24,579 bases of DNA from assembly GCA_945281075.1 (NCBI GenBank), contig CALYQE010000009.1, positions 1-24,579 on the forward strand. The letters run 5' to 3'. Positions 13,801-21,869 of the stretch are shown here, in pieces. The translations under genes were made by a program, and so were the position numbers. Origin of the DNA: an uncultured Lactobacillus sp. Its GTDB lineage: Bacteria > Bacillota > Bacilli > Lactobacillales > Lactobacillaceae. Within the stretch, counting starts at the first letter, position 1. The number at the start of each line of letters is the position of its first letter. Below the pieces are notes generated by a model, which searched no databases, was not told the DNA's origin, and worked only from the letters and a program-made list of their open reading frames with translations.

Positions 13801-16476
13801 TTACTTCGCATCAAACCAATTGTGACCATAACCAGAATCGGCAACCAGTGGAATATCAAGGCGCACAGCCGATTGCATTACTTGCGGAACAAGTTCCTTG
13901 ATTGTTGGTAATTCATCTTTAGGAACATCAAAGATCAGCTCATCGTGTACCTGCACGACCATTTTAGTTTTTAAATTTTGCTCATCGAGCTTCTTTTGCA
14001 TGTTGATCATCGCAATTTTAATAATATCAGCAGCTGAGCCCTGAATTGGCGAATTGATCGCCGTACGTTCAGCAAAAGAACGAATATTAAAGTTCTTCGC
14101 GTGAATGTCTGGCAAATAGCGTCTTCTGTGCATGATTGTTTCAGCATAGCCTTTTTCACGCGCAAACTGCACCGCCTTGTCCATGTAAACCTTAATTTGT
14201 GGGTATTGCTCAAAGTAGTTATCAATAAATTCCTTCGCTTGCTTACGACTAATATTGAGGTTTTTCGATAAACCATAATCCGAGATTCCATACACAATCC
14301 CAAAGTTAACCGCCTTGGCACGTCTACGCATCAAGGGCGTAACCTCATCGGTTGACTTCAAATGAAAAATTTTCATTGCGGTGTGCGCATGAATATCATA
14401 GCCGGTCTTGAAGGCCTCTTGCATTTGCTCATCACCTGAAACTTGGGCTAACACACGCAGTTCAATTTGCGAGTAGTCGCATGAAAAAATGTAACCATCA
14501 GGAGTGCTGGGCACAAAGGCCTTTCTAATCTGTTTGCCCTCTTCAGTTCTAGTTGGAATATTCTGCAAATTGGGATCAACCGAAGAAAGTCGTCCAGTCG
14601 CAGTTAAAGTCTGCAAATACCTAGTATGAACGCGGCCGTCTTTCTGGATCACATCAAGCAGACCGTTGACGTAAGTTGACTGAATTTTAGCAATTTGCCG
14701 GTAAGACAGAATTTGGCCCACAATCGGATTCTCGTCTTTGAGCTGATTTAGCACGTCAACAGATGTAGAATAGCCCGTTTTGGTCTTCTTGATCGGCTTC
14801 AGGCCCATTTTTTCAAATAAAATGTGGCCTAGTTGCTTAGGCGAATTAATATTGAATTCTTCACCAGCTTCTTCGTAGATCTGCTTTTCCATCTTTTGCA
14901 GCTGCTGTCCAAATTCATCTTGCAAAGCGGTTAAGGTATCGGCTTGAACTTTAATGCCGTTTATTTCCATCACGGCTAGCACGCGCGCAACGGGAATTTC
15001 AATGCTGGCAAATAAGTCGTCTTGCTCATGCTCCTTAAGTTTTTGCAGCAGCGCTTCTTTTAGGTTCTCAATTGCTTCCACCTTGGTAGCCAAGTGATTG
15101 TACAAAACCTGATTATCGTCTGGAATCTGCTGGCTTTTACCTTTACCGTAAACATCGACATCGTTTCTAACCGAATCATTGCCGTACATCCGGCAGACTT
15201 CAGCCATATCATCAGAGTTATTTTCATTATTAATCAAATACGAGGCCAAAAGCATGTCATAGTCAATTCCCTGGGCCTGAATGCCCAACCGATTTAGACC
15301 GACGATTGTCCGTTTAAGATCAAAAACATCTTTATTAATCTTTTTGTTTTCCAGAATCTGCTGCAAATCTTTTGTCTTCAGCAGATTGACATCCCTGCTC
15401 AGAAAAATTTGCCGACCAATTTTGAACGCAAAACCAACAAAATCAGCTAAATGATAATTCGGACCGAGCATCCCTAAATAAAAAACGATCTCATCGCCCT
15501 CATGGACTTCGATTTGCTTAAGGTTGTTTTCGGTTAGTTCAGTAAATTCCATCTCAGCAACTTGCTTTTCAGCTTCTTGTGCTTGTGCTGAATCCGTTTC
15601 AGGTGCAAGCTGACTTAAAAACTTTCTGAAATTCATTTTTTCATAGAAACGACGCAGTTTTTCATAATCTGCTGGTTGTTTTTTAATATCATCAATGCCA
15701 ATGGTCACGGGCGTTTCACAGTTAATCGTGGCCAGTTTTTTACCTAAAAGAGCCTTGTCTTTATCGTTAAGCAAGTTTTCTTTTAGCTTTGACGGCTTAA
15801 TTTCATCGACATGAGCGTACAAGTTTTCGACCGAACCGTATTCTTGAATTAACTGAGAAGCTTTTTTCGGTCCCACCTTGGTAACACCCGGATAATTATC
15901 CGAATTATCACCCATCAAGGCTTTCATGTCGATAAATTCAGTTGGCGTAACGCCGTTGACTTCTTTCATGTGTTCTGGCGTATAAGCTTCCAGGTTCATC
16001 ACACCCGATTTGGTGACCATCACTGTGGTGTGCTCTGAAGCAAGCTGCGTTAAGTCCTTGTCTCCCGTTACCACGGTTACATCAAAGCCTGCTTTTTCTC
16101 CCAAGCGGCAAAAAGTACCAATAATATCGTCCGCCTCGTAGTTTTCCAATTCATAAGTGGAAATGCCCAAGTCATGCAATAACTCTTGCACATATGGCAG
16201 TTGTTCCGAAAGCTCGGCAGGCGTCTTTTGCCGGCCGCCCTTGTAGTCAGCGTACATTTTATTTCTGAAGGTTGTTTTGCCCGCATCAAAAGCAACCAAA
16301 ACATGGTCAGGCTGAACATTATTCAGAATAACATCCAGCATGTTTTTAAAAGTATAAATGGCATTAGTATGCAATCCTTCCGGATTTTTGAAATTTTCAA
16401 GTTGTCGATAAAGCGCGTAAAAAGCACGAAAGGCAACAGAATTACCATCAATTAAAAGTAATTTTTGATTAGCCAT
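13801..16476 (-). CDS. polA: DNA polymerase I
   Basis: An 891-residue repair and Okazaki-fragment-processing polymerase. The 5' nuclease domain (residues 1-290) is intact (LLIDGNSVAFRAF, ENYEADDIIG, VVTGDKDLTQL, MGDNSDNYPGV). The middle region (about 300-480) keeps the size of a 3'-5' exonuclease domain but lacks the FDTETD-type metal-binding motif, so proofreading is probably lost, as in other Gram-positive PolA. The polymerase domain shows motif A DYSQIELRVLA, motif B RRRAKAVNFGIVYG and motif C VQVHDEL. The ATG follows GAGGAG. It heads the operon that ends with dnaI. Confidence 0.97.
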   Translation of the reverse strand: MANQKLLLIDGNSVAFRAFYALYRQLENFKNPEGLHTNAIYTFKNMLDVILNNVQPDHVLVAFDAGKTTFRNKMYADYKGGRQKTPAELSEQLPYVQELLHDLGISTYELENYEADDIIGTFCRLGEKAGFDVTVVTGDKDLTQLASEHTTVMVTKSGVMNLEAYTPEHMKEVNGVTPTEFIDMKALMGDNSDNYPGVTKVGPKKASQLIQEYGSVENLYAHVDEIKPSKLKENLLNDKDKALLGKKLATINCETPVTIGIDDIKKQPADYEKLRRFYEKMNFRKFLSQLAPETDSAQAQEAEKQVAEMEFTELTENNLKQIEVHEGDEIVFYLGMLGPNYHLADFVGFAFKIGRQIFLSRDVNLLKTKDLQQILENKKINKDVFDLKRTIVGLNRLGIQAQGIDYDMLLASYLINNENNSDDMAEVCRMYGNDSVRNDVDVYGKGKSQQIPDDNQVLYNHLATKVEAIENLKEALLQKLKEHEQDDLFASIEIPVARVLAVMEINGIKVQADTLTALQDEFGQQLQKMEKQIYEEAGEEFNINSPKQLGHILFEKMGLKPIKKTKTGYSTSVDVLNQLKDENPIVGQILSYRQIAKIQSTYVNGLLDVIQKDGRVHTRYLQTLTATGRLSSVDPNLQNIPTRTEEGKQIRKAFVPSTPDGYIFSCDYSQIELRVLAQVSGDEQMQEAFKTGYDIHAHTAMKIFHLKSTDEVTPLMRRRAKAVNFGIVYGISDYGLSKNLNISRKQAKEFIDNYFEQYPQIKVYMDKAVQFAREKGYAETIMHRRRYLPDIHAKNFNIRSFAERTAINSPIQGSAADIIKIAMINMQKKLDEQNLKTKMVVQVHDELIFDVPKDELPTIKELVPQVMQSAVRLDIPLVADSGYGHNWFDAK

Positions 16477-16518
16477 TGAATCTCCTCACAATTATAACTG
16501 GTCTTTAATTCATCTACC

Positions 16519-16527
16519 ATTTTACCA
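16519..16527 (-). promoter_or_regulatory. Candidate extended -10 of the polA promoter
   Basis: TGGTAAAAT on the minus strand, about 43 bases before the polA ATG, has the TGn extension and a TAAAAT -10 box. No good -35 box is seen 16-18 bases upstream. The same 9-base string occurs ahead of murC. Confidence 0.5.
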
Positions 16528-16622
16528 GTTTTTAGCCTCTTCTTGCATAATCCTGTTTAAGTAAAAACGATTGCATACAAATAACATCGAACCCATTAAG
16601 TGCGCGTCCGTTTTTAAGCAAC

Positions 16623-16650
16623 AAAAAAAGGCTGAAGATCAGCCTTTTTT
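16623..16650. terminator. Two-way terminator after the SLAP-domain gene
   Basis: A near-perfect palindrome AAAAAAGGCTGA (16624-16635), loop of three, TCAGCCTTTTTT (16639-16650). T runs are present on both strands. It ends the surface protein gene transcribed from the right. Confidence 0.9.
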
Positions 16651-16691
16651 GCATTAGCACAACAACTTCTGCATTTCAAAGATTATCTAAA

Positions 16692-17942
16692 TTATTTTGC
16701 ACTAAGGTAAGGAGTTGTTGCATTTAATATTTTTGCTGTTTGCACTTGTGCTTCTGAACGATTAAGCAAATCGTTTTGCACGCTCGTTAAAATGTTAACG
16801 GCGGTTTTAACTTCAGCTTTAGTTGCCTTATCAGAATCAAGGACCTTTTTAGCAAGAGTCAGCGCGCAATTATAGACAAGTCGATCACGCTTATTTGTTT
16901 GCTCGTTTTTATAAGGTTCAATCTTTTCTTGTTCAACCAATTGCTTCAAACTTTGCTTATCTTCGTTAGTAGCAATTGCTGCATCCGCTTGGGCCTCTTC
17001 TTTAGTGTTGTTTGGCTTTAAGTAAGTGCCTGACAGATAATTAACATCACTGGCCTTAACATAAACTAAACCAGCTGCGCTCAAAGGACGGTAGTTAGCC
17101 GAAGAATAAAAGGTTGGTTCATTCCAAGAGTCCTTGAACAAGTAATATAATTCAGCCTTTTTTGCTTCTGAATCCCACAGATAAGTGAGCTGCTCAACTG
17201 GATATAGATCACCAACTAAAAAAGTAGAATTAGCTTCAGTATTTGACCGCGCAGCGGCGTCAATGTTATAGGTACCGGCGGCATTTTTAAAGGTAACATA
17301 TGTTGCTTTAGTGTATGTCTTTAAGCTTTGAGTTGGCTTTTTCTGCAAGCCTACCTCAGGAATAAAGGCATCAGTAGTACCACTAATGCGGTATTGCACA
17401 ACGGGCTTGTCATTTTCAGTGATCGCAGTTATTCGGTCAACCTGATATGTCTTGCCAGGCTTTAAAGTCGTTTTATCTTTACCTGTGCCCACTACTTCGT
17501 TGACCTTCTTGGCCACTGTCACTTTTACCTTGTGAGCATATAGGGGGTGTCCGGCAATTTGTGCAACATTATTTGCTCTAATATATTGACCTGTGCTCAA
17601 CCGGTAGTAGCATTGACTCTTGATTTTTCGATATGGCAGCCAAGTCTGAGTATAGTTGTCACTATTTAGCAGATAAAATTGTTTGCTGTCATTAGCGACT
17701 GGCTGAAGCTTACCCCGATAGTTAACTTCTGCACCCTTTTTGATAACCACCTGCTTCTTCTTGCCAAATTGTTTAATTCGCTTGCCATGTTTATCATAAA
17801 CAAAAGCGTTGCGGGCTATTGTTAGCTTACCAGTTGTTGCAGCTGCAACTGTTGAAAGAGGGTTTTGCTCTAGGGGCAAAACAGTGCCAAAGGTTAACAA
17901 ACCGGCTACTGAGCCAAGCATGATTTTTTGCTTTAATTTCAT
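16692..17942 (-). CDS. Secreted surface protein with SLAP-type attachment domain
   Basis: A 416-residue exported protein. The signal peptide is clear (MKLKQKIM then a hydrophobic core, cleavage likely after VAA near residue 34). Residues about 38-130 resemble the Lactobacillus S-layer attachment domain: LTIARNAFVYDKHGKRI, a lysine-rich middle, then YRLSTGQYIRANNVAQI. That domain binds cell-wall polymers non-covalently. The middle region has no recognised fold. The last 95 or so residues are helical, with DKATKAEVKTAVNILTSVQNDL resembling FIVAR/GA-type helical repeats. There is no LPXTG motif. I chose ATG at 17942, four bases after GAGGTG, over an ATG four codons earlier. The gene stands alone between murC and polA. 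Its function beyond surface attachment is unknown. Confidence 0.85.
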   Translation of the reverse strand: MKLKQKIMLGSVAGLLTFGTVLPLEQNPLSTVAAATTGKLTIARNAFVYDKHGKRIKQFGKKKQVVIKKGAEVNYRGKLQPVANDSKQFYLLNSDNYTQTWLPYRKIKSQCYYRLSTGQYIRANNVAQIAGHPLYAHKVKVTVAKKVNEVVGTGKDKTTLKPGKTYQVDRITAITENDKPVVQYRISGTTDAFIPEVGLQKKPTQSLKTYTKATYVTFKNAAGTYNIDAAARSNTEANSTFLVGDLYPVEQLTYLWDSEAKKAELYYLFKDSWNEPTFYSSANYRPLSAAGLVYVKASDVNYLSGTYLKPNNTKEEAQADAAIATNEDKQSLKQLVEQEKIEPYKNEQTNKRDRLVYNCALTLAKKVLDSDKATKAEVKTAVNILTSVQNDLLNRSEAQVQTAKILNATTPYLSAK

Positions 17943-18050
17943 AAGACACCTCATATAATAAATATAAAACAGTTTTAATTTTATAATAAAAATAAAAATA
18001 ATAAAGTAAATTAAACCAATTTTTTTCTTGTTGATAAATAATTTTGATTA

Positions 18051-18081
18051 AAAAACCGCCAAAGTTTGGCAACCTTGGCGG
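18051..18081 (-). terminator. Terminator of murC
   Basis: CCGCCAAGG pairs with CTTTGGCGG (one G-U pair) around an 8-base loop, followed by TTTTTT. The region left of it up to the surface protein gene is extremely AT-rich and likely holds that gene's promoter, but several overlapping AT boxes prevent a single call. Confidence 0.88.
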
Positions 18082-18173
18082 CTCAGTATACTTAGCTTTT
18101 TTAATACTTTAACAATTAGTGGTATAGTGCAGCAACTGTTAATGTCGCTACCACTTACTCAGATTATGCATCC

Positions 18174-19484
18174 CTATAGCAGCTTTTCTAACGCATCTTC
18201 ATATTTTTGAATATCACCTGCGCCCATGAAAACAATCACGCTGTCTTTATTTTGTGCTAGGTCGGCAATATTATCGAGGTCAATGACTTCCGAGCCGGAA
18301 ATCTTGGCCACTAAATCTGCACTAGTAATATCACCACTTGCTTCTCTAGCAGAAGCATAAATCGGCGTAATATAGGCTTTATCAACCTGCCGAAGGATCT
18401 CTTCAAATTCCGGCGCATACTTTTTGGTCCGTGTGAAAGTATGTGGTTGAAAGACCACAACTAAACGTTTATGCGGAAACCTTTGCCGGGCAGCCTGAAT
18501 TGTCGCTCTCATTTCGGTTGGGTGATGTGCATAGTCATCAATAATATTGATATTGCCAAAGTCCTTTTCGGAAAAACGCCGTTTAGCCCCTCGATATGAA
18601 AGCAGACCTTTTTGAATATCAGCTAGCGGCACATTTTCGGTATACGCCACGGCAACAACTGCCGTTGCATTTAAAATATTGTGATCACCAAACAAATGAA
18701 TGGTAAAATCACCAATTTTTTTGCCATGAGCTAAAACGCTAAATTCAGCGCCGCTAGTTGTACGATTGACATTAACAGCTTGGAAATCATCTTCATTTTC
18801 AAAGCCATAAGTATATTTCGGCACTTTGGACTGCAGCGTCTTTAAACGCTCGTTGCCGCCCCAAACAAATAAGGCTTTTTTGGTCTGATCGGCAGCTGTT
18901 TGAAAAGCTGAAGTGTAATCAGCCTGATCTTTAAAGTAGTCAGGATGATCAAAATCAATATTAGTCATAATTTGGTAATCAGGATGATAGGCCAGAAAAT
19001 GACGCCGATACTCATCGGCTTCATAAACAAAAAAGCGTGAGTTTTTAATCCCCTTGCCTTCGCCATCACCAATCAAATAAGAAGTTGGTGCTGCTTGCGT
19101 CATGACGCTGGCCAGAATTCCAGTTGTTGAAGTCTTGCCATGAGTACCTGAAACACCAATGCTAGTGTGCATTTGAACTATTTCTTCGACCGTATCAGGA
19201 TAACTTTGCCAGGCGATTTTTTTATCTTCACAGGCTTTAACTTCAACATTATCATTTTTGAAAGCATTGCCTTTGACGATCACTTGGCCTGAATCTTTAA
19301 TATTATCCGCAGCAAATTGAGCTATATTGATGCCGGCTTTTTCTAACGGTACCTGAGTAAAAGTATACTTTTCAATGTCGCTGCCAGCTACATGGTAACC
19401 TAAGTCATTCAATAGTAAGGCCAAAGACGCCATCCCCGTGCCTTTAATCCCGATAAACCAAATCTGTCTGTTCTTATCTAACAT
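18174..19484 (-). CDS. murC: UDP-N-acetylmuramate--L-alanine ligase
   Basis: A 436-residue cytoplasmic Mur ligase that adds L-alanine to UDP-MurNAc, the first amino acid of the peptidoglycan stem peptide. The N-terminal Rossmann-like motif FIGIKGTGMASLA, the ATP-binding GVSGTHGKTST, the central YEADEYRRHFL and IDDYAHHPTEM and the C-terminal IVFMGAGDIQKYE are all present and of usual spacing. The ATG follows GGGAG with seven bases between. It is a single-gene unit: a candidate extended -10 lies about 40 bases upstream, and a strong terminator follows. Confidence 0.97.
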   Translation of the reverse strand: MLDKNRQIWFIGIKGTGMASLALLLNDLGYHVAGSDIEKYTFTQVPLEKAGINIAQFAADNIKDSGQVIVKGNAFKNDNVEVKACEDKKIAWQSYPDTVEEIVQMHTSIGVSGTHGKTSTTGILASVMTQAAPTSYLIGDGEGKGIKNSRFFVYEADEYRRHFLAYHPDYQIMTNIDFDHPDYFKDQADYTSAFQTAADQTKKALFVWGGNERLKTLQSKVPKYTYGFENEDDFQAVNVNRTTSGAEFSVLAHGKKIGDFTIHLFGDHNILNATAVVAVAYTENVPLADIQKGLLSYRGAKRRFSEKDFGNINIIDDYAHHPTEMRATIQAARQRFPHKRLVVVFQPHTFTRTKKYAPEFEEILRQVDKAYITPIYASAREASGDITSADLVAKISGSEVIDLDNIADLAQNKDSVIVFMGAGDIQKYEDALEKLL

Positions 19485-19523
19485 TTTTTAAGCTCCCAAA
19501 ATTCAAATTTAACATCGCTTATT

Positions 19524-19532
19524 ATTTTACCA
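19524..19532 (-). promoter_or_regulatory. Candidate extended -10 of the murC promoter
   Basis: TGGTAAAAT on the minus strand, about 40 bases before the murC ATG; identical to the string ahead of polA. There is no convincing -35 box. Confidence 0.5.
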
Positions 19533-19724
19533 TTACTATGATAAAAAGAGCTTATTCTCCAAAAACTGTAGGAAAAATTTATTATTGTCTGACCCCTATT
19601 CGATATTTCAGGAAAGCTGATCTTACTAATAAGCTTGATTACAATACAAAATTTTTTTGATTTCCAGCATCACTCTATAGAAAAGCAGAGCATTTTTTAT
19701 TAATCAAGTTATAAACGAGCAGAT

Positions 19725-19764
19725 AAAGCCAAGAAACGCCAGTTATTGATCGCTTCTTGGCTTT
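19725..19764. terminator. Long hairpin after the sugar operon, possible terminator or repeat
   Basis: AAAGCCAAGAAGCG pairs with CGTTTCTTGGCTTT as a 14-base stem (one G-U pair) with a 12-base loop. No T run follows on the minus strand, so it is an atypical terminator; it could equally be a repeat element. Confidence 0.45.
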
Positions 19765-19810
19765 GCGTACAGTATAGAAGGTTGTTTCCTGTTCGCAAGA
19801 CACCTTAATT

Positions 19811-20371
19811 TTAATTTTCAATACTTGTTGCTAAATCCATGTTGGCTACTTTTTGTAGCTGTGAGACTATTTGTTTAGCAAATTTTAGTAAAGTATGGTA
19901 AATATTTGAATTTCCATCAATTGGAGAGGAAAGAAAAACAATATTTCTTTTAATTATATTTTGATCGTTATCTTTTAAAAAGATATCAACAGTCAAAGTA
20001 TGCAAATCTTGGTCTTTAATAATTAATTCTTTATTTTGAAGCTTAACGTCTTTAATAGCGTCATAAGGATAATATTCTGTTTTAGAAGCAAGGTTAGTAA
20101 ATTTCGGATTATTTGTTAAACAGATATATTTATTTTTATCATCAAAAAATATGTAACTGCCGATTTTTTTAGAAATTTCAAAATTGATTTTTGGATCAGT
20201 ACTTTTTTGATTTTTTTCAAAAATTTCAATAATTTCTTCCTGAGATACTTCGGTAACTGTTCGAGTATAGTTGAAACTAATAATTTGATAACAATTTTTA
20301 CATAAAAATCCATCTAAAGTTTTAAATTTGATAATTCTTAATTTTCTTCCACATATTAGACATTTTCTCAT
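19811..20371 (-). CDS. Zinc-ribbon protein of unknown function (DUF4428-like)
   Basis: A 186-residue protein with an N-terminal zinc ribbon (Cys4, Cys7, Cys24, Cys27; MRKCLICGRKL ... DGFLCKNC) like the DUF4428 family. The rest is a beta-rich segment (SYIFFDDKNKYICL, EYYPYDAIKDVKL) that may be PH-like, then a C-terminal amphipathic helix. No enzymatic motif is seen. The start ATG lacks a good ribosome site; it lies 17 bases after the kinase stop, so translation may depend on coupling. The first ATG is required to keep Cys4. It is strikingly AT-rich. Its place at the end of a sugar operon may be functional or accidental. The function is unknown. Confidence 0.75.
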   Translation of the reverse strand: MRKCLICGRKLRIIKFKTLDGFLCKNCYQIISFNYTRTVTEVSQEEIIEIFEKNQKSTDPKINFEISKKIGSYIFFDDKNKYICLTNNPKFTNLASKTEYYPYDAIKDVKLQNKELIIKDQDLHTLTVDIFLKDNDQNIIKRNIVFLSSPIDGNSNIYHTLLKFAKQIVSQLQKVANMDLATSIEN

Positions 20372-20388
20372 AGCTAATCAGATCCAAT

Positions 20389-21846
20389 CTAAAATTGTTC
20401 TTTTGTCATTACGGTAACCAGCTTTAAATAATGTTCATAGCGTTGTGCATATTTAGAAGATATTTTTGTGTCAGGAGTTACGATTTCATCGTCTTTATTT
20501 TTAGGAAAATATTCTTCGTTAACACCGGCAATAGCTAACAAAGCCGCACCATCTATTGCTTCTCTGGAATAATTACTTTTTCTAATTTCTACTCCAAAGA
20601 TATTTGCAATTATTTTTAACCAGAGTTTACTATTAGCGCCACCACCTACAATTCTGATATATCTGTACGATTTGCTATCGGTAATTTCATCAAAAAGTTC
20701 TTTTAACCCAAATGCTACTCCTTCTAAAATAGCCAAATACATATTTTCTCTTTGAGTCTCTAAACTTAAATTTACAAAGCTTCCTTTTAAGTTGGGATTA
20801 GAAAACAAAGTCTTTTCACCATTAACGTGCGGAAAGAATAAAACATCATTGTTCCCCAACAATTTTTCTGATATCGCATTTTGTTCCTGATCAATTTCAT
20901 CGGTATGTAATATGTTTGTAAGCCACCAATTATTAAGAGATGCGCCAGCTTGAACGGTTCCCTGAGTTAAAAGTTGAAATTGGTTTTCTTGAGGAATAAA
21001 AACAATATTTTTACCTACTTTTTTAAAATTATTATTTTGATCAGGAATAACAACGACCCCAGAAGTACCTAACGAGATTAAAGGAGTTTCTTGATTGTTA
21101 TCAAAATTAGCTAATGCTGTTGCTGCATTATCTCCTGTGCCTTCTATTACCTTAATTCCCTTAGGTAAACTTAATTGCTTAACTAGCTCATCTTTAATAT
21201 CTCCCACAACATAATTAGAAGAATGAATGTCTGGTAATATATTGCAATCAATTGAAAATGTATCTGCAATTTTGCTTGACCATTTATTTTTATCAAAGTC
21301 AAACATTGACGAAGTTGAAGCATCACAGTAATCAGTTGAATACTTTCCAGTTAATCGATATACAATGTAATCGACCGGCATCAAGAAATGTTTTATTTTT
21401 TTAAAGTTAGAAGGCTCATTTTTTTCAACCCAAATTAAATTAGCTAAGGGACTTCCTGTAGAAACAATTTTGACATTTTCAAATTGCCTAATTTGAAACA
21501 ATTTATCTTTGATTATAGAAACCATTCCCTTAGTTCTTGTATCATTCCAAAGAATTGCCGGTCTAACAGATTGACCATTTTCATCTAGAAATACTGTGGT
21601 ATGCATTTGCCCAGTAATCCCAAGCGCGACAATTGTATCTGAAGGCCTCTTTTCTTTAATTAATTTTTTTAGTCCTTCTTGAACAAGTTGAAACCAAATT
21701 TCGGGATTAATTTCCTTTTTTCCATCTTTTAAATCACAGTAAGAATATTTTTTTTGAAAAGAATCCCGTAAATTCAAACTGCTGTCGAAAAGCCCAAGTT
21801 TAACCGAAGAAGTACCAATATCAATACCAATATATAAGTTGGTCAT
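20389..21846 (-). CDS. FGGY-family carbohydrate kinase, xylulokinase-like
   Basis: A 485-residue sugar kinase of the FGGY family with both actin-like domains. The N-terminal ATP/Mg motif YIGIDIGTSSVKLGLFD, substrate-side ALGITGQMHTTVFLDENG and ILWNDTRT, the catalytic aspartate in EGTGDNAATALAN, and the C-terminal IVGGGANSKLWLKIIAN are present. The QMH and WNDTRT pattern resembles xylulokinase more than gluconokinase or glycerol kinase, so the product may be xylulose 5-phosphate or a relative. Its substrate could come from the dehydrogenase encoded just upstream. The ATG follows AGGTGA, 23 bases after that gene ends. Exact specificity is uncertain. Confidence 0.85.
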   Translation of the reverse strand: MTNLYIGIDIGTSSVKLGLFDSSLNLRDSFQKKYSYCDLKDGKKEINPEIWFQLVQEGLKKLIKEKRPSDTIVALGITGQMHTTVFLDENGQSVRPAILWNDTRTKGMVSIIKDKLFQIRQFENVKIVSTGSPLANLIWVEKNEPSNFKKIKHFLMPVDYIVYRLTGKYSTDYCDASTSSMFDFDKNKWSSKIADTFSIDCNILPDIHSSNYVVGDIKDELVKQLSLPKGIKVIEGTGDNAATALANFDNNQETPLISLGTSGVVVIPDQNNNFKKVGKNIVFIPQENQFQLLTQGTVQAGASLNNWWLTNILHTDEIDQEQNAISEKLLGNNDVLFFPHVNGEKTLFSNPNLKGSFVNLSLETQRENMYLAILEGVAFGLKELFDEITDSKSYRYIRIVGGGANSKLWLKIIANIFGVEIRKSNYSREAIDGAALLAIAGVNEEYFPKNKDDEIVTPDTKISSKYAQRYEHYLKLVTVMTKEQF

Positions 21847-21869
21847 TTAGATCACCTAAAATCTTTAGA

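Larger units (their letters stand above)
19485..19810. other. Gap of 326 bases before murC: promoter, hairpin, repeat-like sequence
   Basis: The right part holds a long hairpin (19725-19764). The left part holds the murC promoter. On the minus strand one frame runs open from TTG at 19821 to TAG at 19675, about 48 codons (VSCEQETTFYTVRKAKKRS...), and a second frame is open from just before TTG at 19798 into the hairpin. Neither has a ribosome site, and the pattern suggests an intergenic repeat or decayed mobile-element end rather than a gene. No transposase is recognisable. Confidence 0.4.

Noticed and set aside
19585..19615. TGACCCCTATT string as an IS3-family inverted repeat end
   Set aside because: It only loosely resembles such ends; no partner repeat or transposase fragment was found.
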